From: Clostridium sp. C8-1-8
GTDB lineage: Bacteria > Bacillota > Clostridia > Clostridiales > Clostridiaceae
Direction of reading: 5' to 3'
Assembly (NCBI RefSeq): GCF_009928445.1
Contig: NZ_JAABNO010000043.1
Location: forward strand, 1 to 32,503
Length of the DNA stretch: 32,503 nucleotides
In this document: positions 15,746 to 24,037 of the stretch, in pieces
Numbering within the stretch: position 1 is the stretch's first letter
How the letters are laid out: the number at the start of each line of letters is the position of its first letter
Position numbers and translations under genes: made by a program
Notes under the pieces: generated by a model
The model's database searches: none
What the model saw: the letters and a program-made list of their open reading frames with translations, nothing else
What the model was told of the DNA's origin: nothing

Positions 15746-15908
15746 TCTACTAAGTTATTAGTGAGTAATATAAGGAAGGTAAGTTTATGCAACTCCTTTA
15801 TCTTATTATACGTAGAATAATTGTTTATAATAATATAATTGCATTTATTACAAATAAAAACAAAGTTCAATATAGCAGTAATTAAGAGCTAGTAATTGAA
15901 TTATAAAA

Positions 15909-15936
15909 TTGCTATTTTAATACATTTGTATATAAT
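15909..15936 (+). promoter_or_regulatory. probable promoter of the yjdF transcript
   Basis: TTGCTA (15909-15914), 16 bp, TATAAT (15931-15936). Transcription from here would start just before the predicted riboswitch. Confidence 0.5.
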
Positions 15937-15949
15937 AATAAATGGGATA

Positions 15950-16058
15950 TAAAAACACAGTTTCTGTTGGTAGTCAGAACCTGTACTTCTTTAGTAAGTG
16001 CAGCAGTAACCTGCCCTCCTGGGGTTGTCCGTTATCTTTTAATAACTTTACAGGAGGA
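15950..16058 (+). ncRNA. probable yjdF riboswitch (leader RNA)
   Basis: A GC-richer leader of about 110 nt immediately upstream of yjdF, where the yjdF RNA motif (a riboswitch responding to azaaromatic compounds) is known to occur. A hairpin CTGTACTT/AAGTGCAG (about 15981-16003) lies in the middle. Further on CCTCCTG (16015-16021) is the exact complement of CAGGAGG (16051-16057), the ribosome site of yjdF, with a small GTTAT/ATAAC hairpin between. This is a translational switch: when the pairing forms, the site is masked. The class is assigned from position and gene, not from a covariance search. Confidence 0.65.
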
Positions 16059-16065
16059 TTTAATT

Positions 16066-16488
16066 ATGGAAGCTATAATTAAATTAACAGTTCTTTTTAA
16101 TGAACCATTTTGGATTGGTATATTTGAGTATACAGAAGGTCTTGAACTTAAGGTGTGCAAGGTTACCTTTGGTTCAGAGCCTAGAGATCAAGAGGTTCAT
16201 GAATTTATATTGAAAAATTTCTATAAGTTGAGCTTTAGCAATCCAGTTAAACTAGAAGAGAAGACTAACGTTCTAAAAAAGCAGAATCCTAAGAGAATTC
16301 AAAGAAGTGTTAGAAAAGAAACCAGTGTTAAAGAAATTGGTACAAAGGCTCAGCTAGCAATGAAACTACAGCATGAAGAGCTAAAGATTGAACGAAAAAT
16401 AAAGACTAAGGAACAAAGGCTTCAAGAGGAAGAAAGAAAATTCAATATAAGACAGAAGAAAAAACTTGAAAAGCATAGAGGTCATTAA
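16066..16488 (+). CDS. yjdF: YjdF family protein
   Basis: The start at 16066 follows the masked GGAGG at 8-bp spacing. An upstream in-frame extension reads through the leader RNA and is not real. The 140-residue protein begins MEAIIKLTVLFNEPFWIGIF, then VTFGSEPRDQEVHEFIL, the conserved YjdF core (a beta-rich start with GxEPxDxEVxxFI). It ends in a long lysine/glutamate coiled tail of about 60 residues (KLQHEELKIERKIKTKEQRL...). YjdF function is uncertain; its riboswitch control suggests handling of planar aromatic heterocycles or a related stress. It is a single gene with its own terminator. Confidence 0.85.
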   Translation: MEAIIKLTVLFNEPFWIGIFEYTEGLELKVCKVTFGSEPRDQEVHEFILKNFYKLSFSNPVKLEEKTNVLKKQNPKRIQRSVRKETSVKEIGTKAQLAMKLQHEELKIERKIKTKEQRLQEEERKFNIRQKKKLEKHRGH

Positions 16489-16525
16489 TAAAGTGCTTTA
16501 TGGTTGCAATGAATTAGAGAAAGAG

Positions 16526-16552
16526 GCTTTAACTTTAGGTTAGAGCTTTTTT
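16526..16552 (+). terminator. intrinsic terminator after yjdF
   Basis: GCTTTAAC (16526-16533) pairs with GTTAGAGC (16539-16546), with one G-T pair, then six Ts. Outer A/T pairs lengthen the stem. Confidence 0.75.
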
Positions 16553-16635
16553 CTGTTAGTAAGCTAGTGAAAATTAATAGAATTTGATTATATAATAAGA
16601 TTATCAAGTTTGGTAAAAGTATTAGAAATTATTAT

Positions 16636-16661
16636 GGTGGTAGCTAATTATAGCTACCACC
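16636..16661. terminator. perfect 11-bp hairpin between convergent genes
   Basis: GGTGGTAGCTA (16636-16646) and its exact complement (16651-16661) surround a 4-nt loop. It lies just past the stop of the minus-strand SH3-like gene and also downstream of yjdF. The T run is weak on both strands. Confidence 0.6.
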
Positions 16662-16716
16662 TAAACTTTATTTATGCATTTTATACAGTTCTGTATAGAA
16701 ACTTTAATTATGTTTA

Positions 16717-17163
16717 TTATCTATTCATTACTTCTTGTGAATTACTAAAAATAAGTGAAAAATCAGTCTTCCGCATCCAGCCTTTTGAGTTGAAATTAGT
16801 GTTTAAAGGCAGAGAAACAAAATACCATATTTGATTGTTTACTTCTGCTTCTTCAAGAATACGGACTTGTAATTTATCATTTGTTCTGTTTATAACAGGC
16901 CCTTTTTCAATAGGGGCAAGCATTAAAAAAACTCCTTCTAGAGTTACTCCGTTAGAGGCTGTAGTAGTTAAATACCTCACTGAAATATTACTAAGACTAG
17001 CAGCTTGTGCATTATATTTTTCTCTTAATGCTTTATGCTGATTTGATAGCAATAAATACTGTTGCCTAGAAAAGCTTAGTTTCCTATTAAAATATAAGTA
17101 CATACCGGCAAGAGCTAATATTAATATTAGAATTATAACTAGTTTCAAAGACTCCACTCCCAT
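16717..17163 (-). CDS. membrane-anchored SH3-like protein (hypothetical)
   Basis: A 148-residue protein whose ATG is preceded by GGAGTGG. An N-terminal membrane helix (SLKLVIILILILALAGMYLYF, about 5-25) leads into a coiled coil (RQQYLLLSNQHKALREKY, 33-50). A C-terminal domain of about 85 residues follows: a strand-rich fold with VRILEEAEVNNQIWYFVSLP and NSKGWMRKTDF. The pattern VRVLEE...WYxV...GWVxxxD is that of a bacterial SH3 (SH3b) domain, which often binds cell-wall peptides. The domain probably sits outside the membrane. It lies 58 bp downstream of the Sir2 gene on the same strand and may be cotranscribed with it. Confidence 0.6.
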   Translation of the reverse strand: MGVESLKLVIILILILALAGMYLYFNRKLSFSRQQYLLLSNQHKALREKYNAQAASLSNISVRYLTTTASNGVTLEGVFLMLAPIEKGPVINRTNDKLQVRILEEAEVNNQIWYFVSLPLNTNFNSKGWMRKTDFSLIFSNSQEVMNR

Positions 17164-17221
17164 AAAAGCAATATCAATAGAGTATATTAATAGAGTCTTG
17201 AAAAAATGATGAAATTCCCTT

Positions 17222-17950
17222 CTAAATATCCACTACTGAACTCAATACCTTGCCTATAGAGTCATGTATTACTAAGTTGGCCTTGCTGTCAGCAGAGGTT
17301 GAACTTTTGTTTATAAGTACAAGATTTTTTCCTCTAAAATAGTTGATTAGACCTGCAGCAGGATATACAACTAAGGAAGTTCCACCGATAATCAATGTAT
17401 CTGCAGCTGCTATAGCCTTAACAGCGCCATTGATAACAGCTTCATCTAAACCTTCTTCATATAAGACCACATCTGGTTTAACTGCTCCACCACACTTTGT
17501 GCAGGTTGGCACCTCTTCTGCTTCTAGAATAAGCTTTTCATCATAAAAGGCATGACACTTAGTACAATAATTCCTAAGTACTGAGCCATGAAGTTCAAAA
17601 ACATTTTTAGAACCTGCAGCTTGATGTAAACCATCAATATTTTGAGTTACGATGGCTTTAAGCTTTCCAATTTGTTCAAGCTTAGCTAAAGCGAGATGTC
17701 CAGCATTAGGTTTAGCCTCTGGATATATAAGTTTATCTTTGTAAAACTCAAAGAATTCTTTAGGGTATCTAATATAAAATGAATGCGACACCAATTGTTC
17801 TGGAGTAAAAGTCATATTAAGCTTTTTATTAAAAAGTCCATTAGAGCTTCTAAAGTCAGGTATTCCAGACTCTGTACTCATTCCTGCACCACCGAAAAAT
17901 ACGATATTGTTGGAGTTATCTATGATTTCTTTTAATTTATCTAAACTCAT
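17222..17950 (-). CDS. cobB: NAD-dependent protein deacetylase, Sir2 family
   Basis: The start at 17950 is chosen because GAGGTGA lies just upstream; a longer frame has no site. The 242-residue protein has the full sirtuin signature: GGAGMSTESGIPDFR (20-34) for NAD binding, TQNIDGLHQAAG (102-113), the catalytic His in ELHG (H121), and a structural zinc site of four cysteines, C129/C132 and C150/C153. GGTSLVVYPAAGL and LINKSSTSAD close the Rossmann fold. It removes acetyl groups from lysines using NAD in the cytoplasm, making O-acetyl-ADP-ribose. Length is typical. All key residues are present, so it should be active. Confidence 0.95.
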   Translation of the reverse strand: MSLDKLKEIIDNSNNIVFFGGAGMSTESGIPDFRSSNGLFNKKLNMTFTPEQLVSHSFYIRYPKEFFEFYKDKLIYPEAKPNAGHLALAKLEQIGKLKAIVTQNIDGLHQAAGSKNVFELHGSVLRNYCTKCHAFYDEKLILEAEEVPTCTKCGGAVKPDVVLYEEGLDEAVINGAVKAIAAADTLIIGGTSLVVYPAAGLINYFRGKNLVLINKSSTSADSKANLVIHDSIGKVLSSVVDI

Positions 17951-18421
17951 CAAAATCACCTCAGTAAAATTATACCACAACTATTTAAGGATTATTATTA
18001 GATCTGCTATTATAACCTAGTAAACATTCTATGGACCAACTTCAACTAGTAAGTTACGTATTCCTAAAGTTAGTAGGTACATGATTTTCGAACATGTATA
18101 ACTTAAGCTTTTGTAATGGCCTATGCTTAGCATATTATATAGTATATAAAATTACAATATTGTAGCTTTTCATGTCTAATTATGTGATAAAATATATAGG
18201 TGAAAGCATTATCTGCTAAAGCTTGGTTATATAAGCCAATGTTAGGCAGGGATATACAAACTGCTAAAGAAAGTTGCTTTATCAACTTTTAAATAACTTA
18301 GGAAAAAAATTAAGAACTTTGGCTACGTATAATGGTATGATTACTATTTAATTTTAAAAGCGTACTTTAACAAGGTCAAAGATTTAAATTAATAATAGAA
18401 TAGTTTCGGGGGGAATAGTCG
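17951..18421. promoter_or_regulatory. 470-bp intergenic region with a possible structured leader
   Basis: The gap between the divergent Sir2 and L,D-transpeptidase genes holds no gene. From about 18200 to 18300 a plus-strand RNA could fold: CTGCTAA pairs with TTA(G)GCAG around an inner TTGG/CCAA helix, followed by a second arm AAAGTTG...CAACTTT near 18268-18290. A purine-rich repeat of CTGCTAAAG appears twice (near 18211 and 18262). It matches no riboswitch I recognise. A TATAAT at 18328-18333 could be a -10 but lacks a good -35. Confidence 0.3.
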
Positions 18422-19465
18422 TTGCTTTGGAAAAAGGTTATAATAATGGGAACGTTAGCAGCCTGCATAATAACAGGATCACTTTTTTATTATGGGAAAA
18501 GTGTACAAGCTAAAAAGGATAAGGATGAGTTCAATACTCTAAAGGAAAAGTATATAAATGAGCAGATTGATTATAAGACTTTAAATAGTGGAATAAGCGC
18601 TTTGGAAAAGTCAGGTTATAAAGCTGATGATAGTGAAAAAAAGAGCTTGGAAACTATAGAAGAGCAAAGAGATGAGCTCAAGAAGATAGATGAGAAGTTC
18701 GCAGGAAAAAATTATAACATGGTGCTTTCTTCTGTCACCAATCTGGAAAACAAAGCAGCTGATAATAGTATAAAGGTAAAAATTAAAGAACTTAAAGTAG
18801 CTATAAACGATGCTATATCTGATGATATAAATCAAGACATAAGTGATCAAAAATTTCAAGATGGGTTAAATATATTAGATCAAAACAAGCAGTATCTAGA
18901 GCAAAACTTTTTAGTTGCTAATAAGAAGCTTATTGAAGATGCTAAGAATAAAAAACAGCAGGAGGAAGACAATAGAAAGAAAGCTGAAGAAGATGTGAAA
19001 AAGCAATTAGGTCCAGCTGTAGCAGCATATCTCGATGGATATACTCCTAGCCCTGCAAAAGAAAGCGTGGTAAGCGGATACTCAAGCAGATCTAGTTTCC
19101 TTGTTTGGGTTGATCTTACCAATCAGAAGACAAATGTTTTTGTTGGAAGTAAGGGGAATTGGAAGCTAATAAGAGAAATTGATTGTTCTACTGGAGCACC
19201 TGGTAGTGATACTCCTAAGGGGATATATAAGGTATCAGGCCGTGGAGATTGGTTCTATAATGCAAGTATAAAAGAAGGTGCAAAGAACTGGGTTCAGTTT
19301 TTTGGAAATTATTTATTTCACTCTTTCCCAATGGATAAAAATAAAAATGTAACTGATTATACTTTAGGAAAGCCAGTCTCTCATGGATGTGTTAGATTAA
19401 GTTTAGAGAACTCTAAATGGATTTTTGACAATATACCCAATGGTACTACTGTATACATAAATTAG
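18422..19465 (+). CDS. L,D-transpeptidase (YkuD domain) with coiled-coil spacer
   Basis: A 347-residue protein with a TTG start at 18422 after a GGGGGG ribosome site. A signal-anchor helix (VIIMGTLAACIITGSLFYY, 6-24) puts the rest outside the membrane. Residues 30-200 are a charged helical and coiled-coil spacer, and from about 225 comes the YkuD domain: FLVWVDLTNQKTNVFVG, STGAPGSDTPKGIYKV and the catalytic motif PVSHGCVRL (318-326), with H300, H321, nucleophile C323 and R325. Such enzymes make 3-3 peptidoglycan cross-links or attach proteins to the wall. The spacer probably lets the domain reach the wall from the membrane. It is a single gene followed by a terminator. All active-site residues are present. 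Confidence 0.9.
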   Translation: MLWKKVIIMGTLAACIITGSLFYYGKSVQAKKDKDEFNTLKEKYINEQIDYKTLNSGISALEKSGYKADDSEKKSLETIEEQRDELKKIDEKFAGKNYNMVLSSVTNLENKAADNSIKVKIKELKVAINDAISDDINQDISDQKFQDGLNILDQNKQYLEQNFLVANKKLIEDAKNKKQQEEDNRKKAEEDVKKQLGPAVAAYLDGYTPSPAKESVVSGYSSRSSFLVWVDLTNQKTNVFVGSKGNWKLIREIDCSTGAPGSDTPKGIYKVSGRGDWFYNASIKEGAKNWVQFFGNYLFHSFPMDKNKNVTDYTLGKPVSHGCVRLSLENSKWIFDNIPNGTTVYIN

Positions 19466-19572
19466 TTTTTTAAACTTAATTACATATTGTTTAATAATTA
19501 TAGCCTCAATGCGATAAGGTACATTACTGATAAAGAGTTATTGCAAGATGAAAAAGGCTCTTTACTAAAGAT

Positions 19573-19622
19573 AAAGTCATATATAAAAGCAGATTAATCT
19601 ACTTTTGTGTATGACTTTTTAT
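19573..19622 (+). terminator. intrinsic terminator after the L,D-transpeptidase gene
   Basis: Arms 19573-19595 and 19596-19618 form a long hairpin of about 20 pairs with three mismatches and a tiny loop, ending in a T run. Confidence 0.8.
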
Positions 19623-19725
19623 TATATATCCATTCATATCAAGAAATTCATTAAAATCTATTGTGGCACCTTGGTAATATTAAGAAATTTGTAAGAAAGT
19701 TGTAATAAAAAATGATGAATTACTA

Positions 19726-19734
19726 TGGTATAAT
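19726..19734 (+). promoter_or_regulatory. extended -10 promoter of the ABC operon
   Basis: TGG-TATAAT (19726-19734) lies about 60 bp upstream of the start codon at 19793. No -35 is seen at 17 bp. The same TGG-TATAAT form precedes the genes at 1038 and 13527. Confidence 0.5.
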
Positions 19735-19792
19735 TGAGACAAATTTTAACTTGTTATGGAATAATAACTATTTATAAGAAAGTAGGGGGAAT

Positions 19793-22162
19793 ATGAGAAA
19801 AAATATAAGTAGATTGTTTATTCTTGTACTTGCATTAACGTTAGCTATCCCAGCATTTTTGCTAAAGGGAGAAGCTACTAAGGCAGTTACTAAGAAGAAC
19901 ATATCAGTAAAAACCACAGTTGGGTTCAATGATAAGTACAAGATAGGCTACTTTACAACCATGAATATGGACATAAAAAATGATTATAAGGATATTCAAG
20001 GGACGGTTGAGGTAAGGGTTCCAACCGCTCAAAATAAATATAACGTATACACAAAGAGCCTAAGTATGCAAAAAGGTTCGGAAAAAGTAATAGCTATAGA
20101 TGTGCCTGTGAAGCAGGGATTTTTGAAATATCAAATAGTAATAAAAGATGGCAAGGATGAAGTATTTACTGATGAGGTTAAGGTTGGAAATACTACAAAT
20201 CAAACAGTAAAATTTTTAGGAATATTAAGTGATGACTTTGACAGCTTAACTTATTTTAATAAAGTTCCAGCTGCTAAAGGTATTACTTTCTCTACAGAGC
20301 AGATTAAACTTGATGAAAAGAACTTTCCAGAAAACATACAAGTGCTTCAAGCTTTTGACGTAATAGTAATAAATAATTTTGATACTTCCAAGCTCTCAAA
20401 GGAAGCTTATGATAACTTAAAAAAGTGGGTCAACTTAGGTGGTACCTTAGTAATAGGTACAGGAACTAATTACAATAAGACTTTAGGAATATTTAAAGAT
20501 GACTTTATAAAGGGAAAACCTGGACAGTTAACTAATATAAATACAAATCAGATATATAGTATTGCTACTAATGGAGATAATAAAAATTCTGTATCCTTAG
20601 AAGCTCTAGATATAAGCTTGGAAAACGGTATTCCTAATATACAAGAAGGAAGCTTTAAGTTGCTTCAAACTATTAAGATAGGTTCAGGAAGTGTGGGGGT
20701 TGCATCTTTTGATTTCGGACTTAAGCCTTTCACAGGATGGGCTAATAATAGTGCTTTTGAAGAAAAGGTACTTGATATGGTAAATGAGGACTTTTCTAAG
20801 AATTATAGAGATTCGGCATATATGGAACAATATTATACAATTGATCAGTTGTTAAGAGATCTAAATAATAGAGATGTCAATATCAATAATTTTGTTATAG
20901 TATTACTTATTTATATAGTTTTAGTTGCACCAGTAAGTTATATAATCCTTAAGAAGATGGATAAAAGAGAGTTTATGTGGATTACAGTTCCATGCATCTC
21001 TTTGGTATTTGGTATTATAATCTACTTTTTAGGAAGTGGCTCAAGACTAGCAGATGTGACTACTAATAACGCAAATATTATTACAGTAGAATCCACTGGA
21101 GTAGCCAACAAAAATACTTACTCAGGTATTTTTACTCCTAAAAAAATGATTGTTGAGGCTTCAGGTAAGAATGGAGAAAAATTAGATCCAATAGATAATC
21201 CTAATTATGGTGGAGATCAATCAAATATTCAGTTAAATGAAGTAGATACAATTGTGAAAGAAGATAAGGGAACTTTAGAATTTAGAAATAAAAGTGTTCT
21301 TACACCTAAGGTTTTAAAAATGCCTTCAATCAATGTAAACGTAGGGAAAATAGAAACTGACATAGTTCTAGATGGTTCAGATATAAAAGGAACTGTAAAA
21401 AATAATACTTCTTATAACTTTGATTATTGCTTTATAATTACTCCACACCAATACTATAAAGTGGGTACAGTTAAAAAAGGTGAGAGTATAAGCATACCTG
21501 CAAAGACTGGTACTTATGGTGGAAATATAGATGAACTAGTTTACAATACATCACTGGTTGGAAGACAGAGTAATGGCAGACAGAGTGCAGAAGATTCTTC
21601 TAACACACAATTACTAAGAGCAGCTTTTTCTGAGGGAAGTCAAAAATTCTCAGGCAATGTAACTGGTATAACAATAATAGGGATTTCCAAGGATACTGCA
21701 TCTAAACCACTTTTAGTAAATGGAAAAGATACCTTAGTTAAGGACAGGACTGTAATAAAAGCACCAGTAAAAGTTAATTTTAAGAATGGCGATAATATTA
21801 CTTACCCTGCAGGATACGTAGATTCGCAAATAGTTGGGGCCGTAGATAAATATGATGATTATAACCAGGTATTCTTTGGACCATCAACTCCAGAGGTGCT
21901 TTATATGATTGATAAATCTATGGTGGTAACAGACATAGATTTGAACCTTAATACTGTTAATGGTAAAGGCAGTGCTAACGTTTCTAGAGAAATATATAAC
22001 TACAAAGAAGATAAGTATGAAAATCTATCCAAGGATAAGCTTAGTGGAGATGATATTGGAAAGTATGTTAATAAAAATAATGAAATGAAGTTAAGATTTA
22101 ACCTAAGCAATTCACAACAGTGTGAAAGACCTGCAATATCAGTGAAGGGAAAGGTGAAATAA
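19793..22162 (+). CDS. large membrane protein with glutamine-amidotransferase-like domain
   Basis: A 789-residue protein with an AGGGGG site. A signal sequence (ISRLFILVLALTLAIPAFLL, 5-24) exports the N-terminal part. Residues about 35-130 look like an immunoglobulin-like or CARDB-type beta domain (TMNMDIKNDYKDIQGTVEV). Residues 138-330 resemble a class-I glutamine-amidotransferase-like fold (FDVIVINNFDTSKLS, then LKKWVNLGGTLVIGTG), probably without catalysis. Two membrane helices follow at about 366-386 and 396-413, then a C-terminal extracellular beta-rich region of about 370 residues. Its stop overlaps the ABC ATPase start by 1 bp, so it heads this operon. It may be a structural or substrate-binding component of the transporter. 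Function unknown. Confidence 0.7.
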   Translation: MRKNISRLFILVLALTLAIPAFLLKGEATKAVTKKNISVKTTVGFNDKYKIGYFTTMNMDIKNDYKDIQGTVEVRVPTAQNKYNVYTKSLSMQKGSEKVIAIDVPVKQGFLKYQIVIKDGKDEVFTDEVKVGNTTNQTVKFLGILSDDFDSLTYFNKVPAAKGITFSTEQIKLDEKNFPENIQVLQAFDVIVINNFDTSKLSKEAYDNLKKWVNLGGTLVIGTGTNYNKTLGIFKDDFIKGKPGQLTNINTNQIYSIATNGDNKNSVSLEALDISLENGIPNIQEGSFKLLQTIKIGSGSVGVASFDFGLKPFTGWANNSAFEEKVLDMVNEDFSKNYRDSAYMEQYYTIDQLLRDLNNRDVNINNFVIVLLIYIVLVAPVSYIILKKMDKREFMWITVPCISLVFGIIIYFLGSGSRLADVTTNNANIITVESTGVANKNTYSGIFTPKKMIVEASGKNGEKLDPIDNPNYGGDQSNIQLNEVDTIVKEDKGTLEFRNKSVLTPKVLKMPSINVNVGKIETDIVLDGSDIKGTVKNNTSYNFDYCFIITPHQYYKVGTVKKGESISIPAKTGTYGGNIDELVYNTSLVGRQSNGRQSAEDSSNTQLLRAAFSEGSQKFSGNVTGITIIGISKDTASKPLLVNGKDTLVKDRTVIKAPVKVNFKNGDNITYPAGYVDSQIVGAVDKYDDYNQVFFGPSTPEVLYMIDKSMVVTDIDLNLNTVNGKGSANVSREIYNYKEDKYENLSKDKLSGDDIGKYVNKNNEMKLRFNLSNSQQCERPAISVKGKVK

Positions 22163-23091
22163 TGCTAGAGATAAAGAATCTTTACAAGACATACGGTAAC
22201 TTCCAAGCTGTAAGAGGGCTAAATCTAGAGATACCTAAGGGTGAGATCTTTGGATTTGTGGGGCCTAATGGAGCAGGTAAAACAACTACAATGAGGATAA
22301 TATGTGGGCTTTTAGATGCCACATCCGGTAAGGTTTTTGTAGACGGTGTAGATGCGCTTAAGGATACTAGAATGCTGAAGAGTAAGATTGGTTATATGCC
22401 AGATTTCTTTGGTGTGTATGATGACCTTAAGGTTACAGAATACTTAGAGTTCTATGCTTCTATTTACAACATAAAGGGCGAGAAAAGTAAGAAGGTTTGC
22501 ATGGATCTGTTAGAGTTAGTAGATCTTGTGGACAAAAAAGACTTTTATGTGGATAGTTTATCTAGAGGTATGAAGCAAAGGCTTTGTCTTGCTAGAAGCT
22601 TAGTTCACAACCCAGATTTACTGATTCTTGATGAACCTGCATCAGGTATGGATCCTAGGGCAAGAATAGAGATGAAGGAAATATTGAGAACTTTAAAGGG
22701 TATGGGAAAGACTATATTAGTTAGTTCCCATATACTTCCTGAGTTAGCTGAGTTGTGTACATCTATTGGTATAATAGAGAGAGGTCAAGTAGTTGTGAGT
22801 GGGACCGTAGAAGAAATAATGAAGAAGATATATCATACTCAGACTATTAGAATAAAGGTTATTGAGAAAGCTGAAGAGGCCCTAAGAATATTAAAAGAAT
22901 ATCCTGACTTAGAAAACATAAATCCTGTGGGTAACAATTTAATAGAGGCATCCTTTAAAGGGGATGAACAGTATATGAGTGAACTTTTGGCAAGACTTAT
23001 AAATAGCAAAATTCCTGTGGTATCTTTTAATCAGCTTGATGGAAATCTTGAGGATATTTTTATGAAAGTAACTGCAACTGTGGAGGATTAA
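22162..23091 (+). CDS. ABC transporter ATP-binding protein
   Basis: A 309-residue cytosolic ATPase with Walker A GPNGAGKT (34-41), a degenerate signature LSRGM (134-138, in place of LSGGQ), Walker B LLILDEP (154-160) and the switch histidine H191 in VSSHILPEL. LSRGMKQR is common in ATPases of ABC-2 exporters of the NatA/CcmA type. The C-terminal 90 residues (from about 215) are the regulatory tail usual for this type, ending in LEDIFMKVT. It is translationally coupled to the large membrane protein and lies 2 bp before the permease, so these three form one exporter unit. The substrate is unknown. Confidence 0.95.
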   Translation: MLEIKNLYKTYGNFQAVRGLNLEIPKGEIFGFVGPNGAGKTTTMRIICGLLDATSGKVFVDGVDALKDTRMLKSKIGYMPDFFGVYDDLKVTEYLEFYASIYNIKGEKSKKVCMDLLELVDLVDKKDFYVDSLSRGMKQRLCLARSLVHNPDLLILDEPASGMDPRARIEMKEILRTLKGMGKTILVSSHILPELAELCTSIGIIERGQVVVSGTVEEIMKKIYHTQTIRIKVIEKAEEALRILKEYPDLENINPVGNNLIEASFKGDEQYMSELLARLINSKIPVVSFNQLDGNLEDIFMKVTATVED

Positions 23092-23093
23092 TA

Positions 23094-24020
23094 ATGAAGA
23101 TGAGTATTAATAAAAGCAATCTTAGAATAAATCCAGTGTTACTTAAAGAATTAAGAGTAAAGATGAGAGGATGGAAAGCTCCCATATTAATTGGAATATA
23201 CAATTTGGTATTAGTCCTTCTAACAATACTTTTCTTAAAAGTACTTATAGGGCAGAGATCAATGAATGCTGAAAGTATATTTACTACCTATTGCCTTATG
23301 GCGGTTGCTCAGTTTGGACTTATCAGTTTAATAGCACCTGCTTTGACAGCAGGTTCTATATCTGGAGAGAGAGAAAAGCAGACTTTGGATATATTACTTT
23401 CAACAACGTTGAAGCACAGATCAATTATACTAGGTAAATTAGCTGCATCCTTAAGTCATATAATACTTTTAGTTTTGAGCTCTATACCAGTATTTTCAAT
23501 AATATTTATGTTTGGTGGCATAGGCATGAGTGAACTGCTTCAGACATTTTTATTCTATATAGTTCTAGCAATAACCTTAGGAAGCATAGGACTTTTCTTT
23601 TCAACCTTTATTAAGAAGAGTACTGCAGCGAATGTACTTTCTTATGCTACTATAGTATTTTTATTTATAGGAACAATTATAATAACTGTATTTTATATTC
23701 AGTTAGTTATACAGCCAAAGTTAGTAAGTGGATCCTATAACAATACCTTTTGGCTTATGTACTTGAACCCTGCAGCGTCCTTTGTTTCACTTTTGGTAAA
23801 TCAATTTGGAGAAAGTGGTAGATCCATTCTTCCCGGGCTATATATATCTGGTGGGAGTGCCCCTATTTGGATGATTAATATAGTAGTAGACTTGATACTC
23901 TCAGGGGTTCTTCTTACAGCTTGTGCATATAAATTAAACCCTGTAAGAAAAAAGTTTTCTATAGACAAAAAATATGATGAACTTCATGGTGAGGAAGAAA
24001 AGACAGAAAATCATAAATAA
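23094..24020 (+). CDS. ABC-2 type transporter permease
   Basis: A 308-residue membrane protein starting 2 bp after the ATPase, with GAGG before ATG. It has about six hydrophobic segments (about 29-50, 67-90, 119-140, 147-168, 177-205 and 265-285). A cytoplasmic motif SGEREKQTLDILLSTTLKHR (89-108) matches the coupling region of ABC-2 permeases that meets the ATPase (E-R-E-x-x-T-L-x-x-L-L-S-T). The N-terminal PVLLKELRVKMRG is also typical. The last 25 residues are basic and acidic and cytoplasmic. Single permease subunits of this size usually form homodimers. Confidence 0.9.
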   Translation: MKMSINKSNLRINPVLLKELRVKMRGWKAPILIGIYNLVLVLLTILFLKVLIGQRSMNAESIFTTYCLMAVAQFGLISLIAPALTAGSISGEREKQTLDILLSTTLKHRSIILGKLAASLSHIILLVLSSIPVFSIIFMFGGIGMSELLQTFLFYIVLAITLGSIGLFFSTFIKKSTAANVLSYATIVFLFIGTIIITVFYIQLVIQPKLVSGSYNNTFWLMYLNPAASFVSLLVNQFGESGRSILPGLYISGGSAPIWMINIVVDLILSGVLLTACAYKLNPVRKKFSIDKKYDELHGEEEKTENHK

Positions 24021-24037
24021 GTATAGGAGGGAATGCA

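Larger units (their letters stand above)
19466..19792. other. intergenic region before the ABC/MoxR cluster
   Basis: About 327 bp without a gene. It contains the terminator of the L,D-transpeptidase gene (19573-19618) and an extended -10 promoter (19726-19734) for the following operon. Nothing else stands out. Confidence 0.5.

Noticed and set aside
15788..15886. 32-codon frame starting MQLLYLIIRRIIV after a GGAAGG-like site
   Set aside because: Very AT-rich, low-complexity composition and no family; possible but not supportable as a gene.
15967..16065. N-terminal extension of YjdF
   Set aside because: It translates the riboswitch-like leader; the GGAGG site and family start both point to 16066.
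16610..17041. Plus-strand frames across the SH3-like gene
   Set aside because: They lie opposite a better supported minus-strand gene with a ribosome site, membrane helix and coherent domain, and have no such features.
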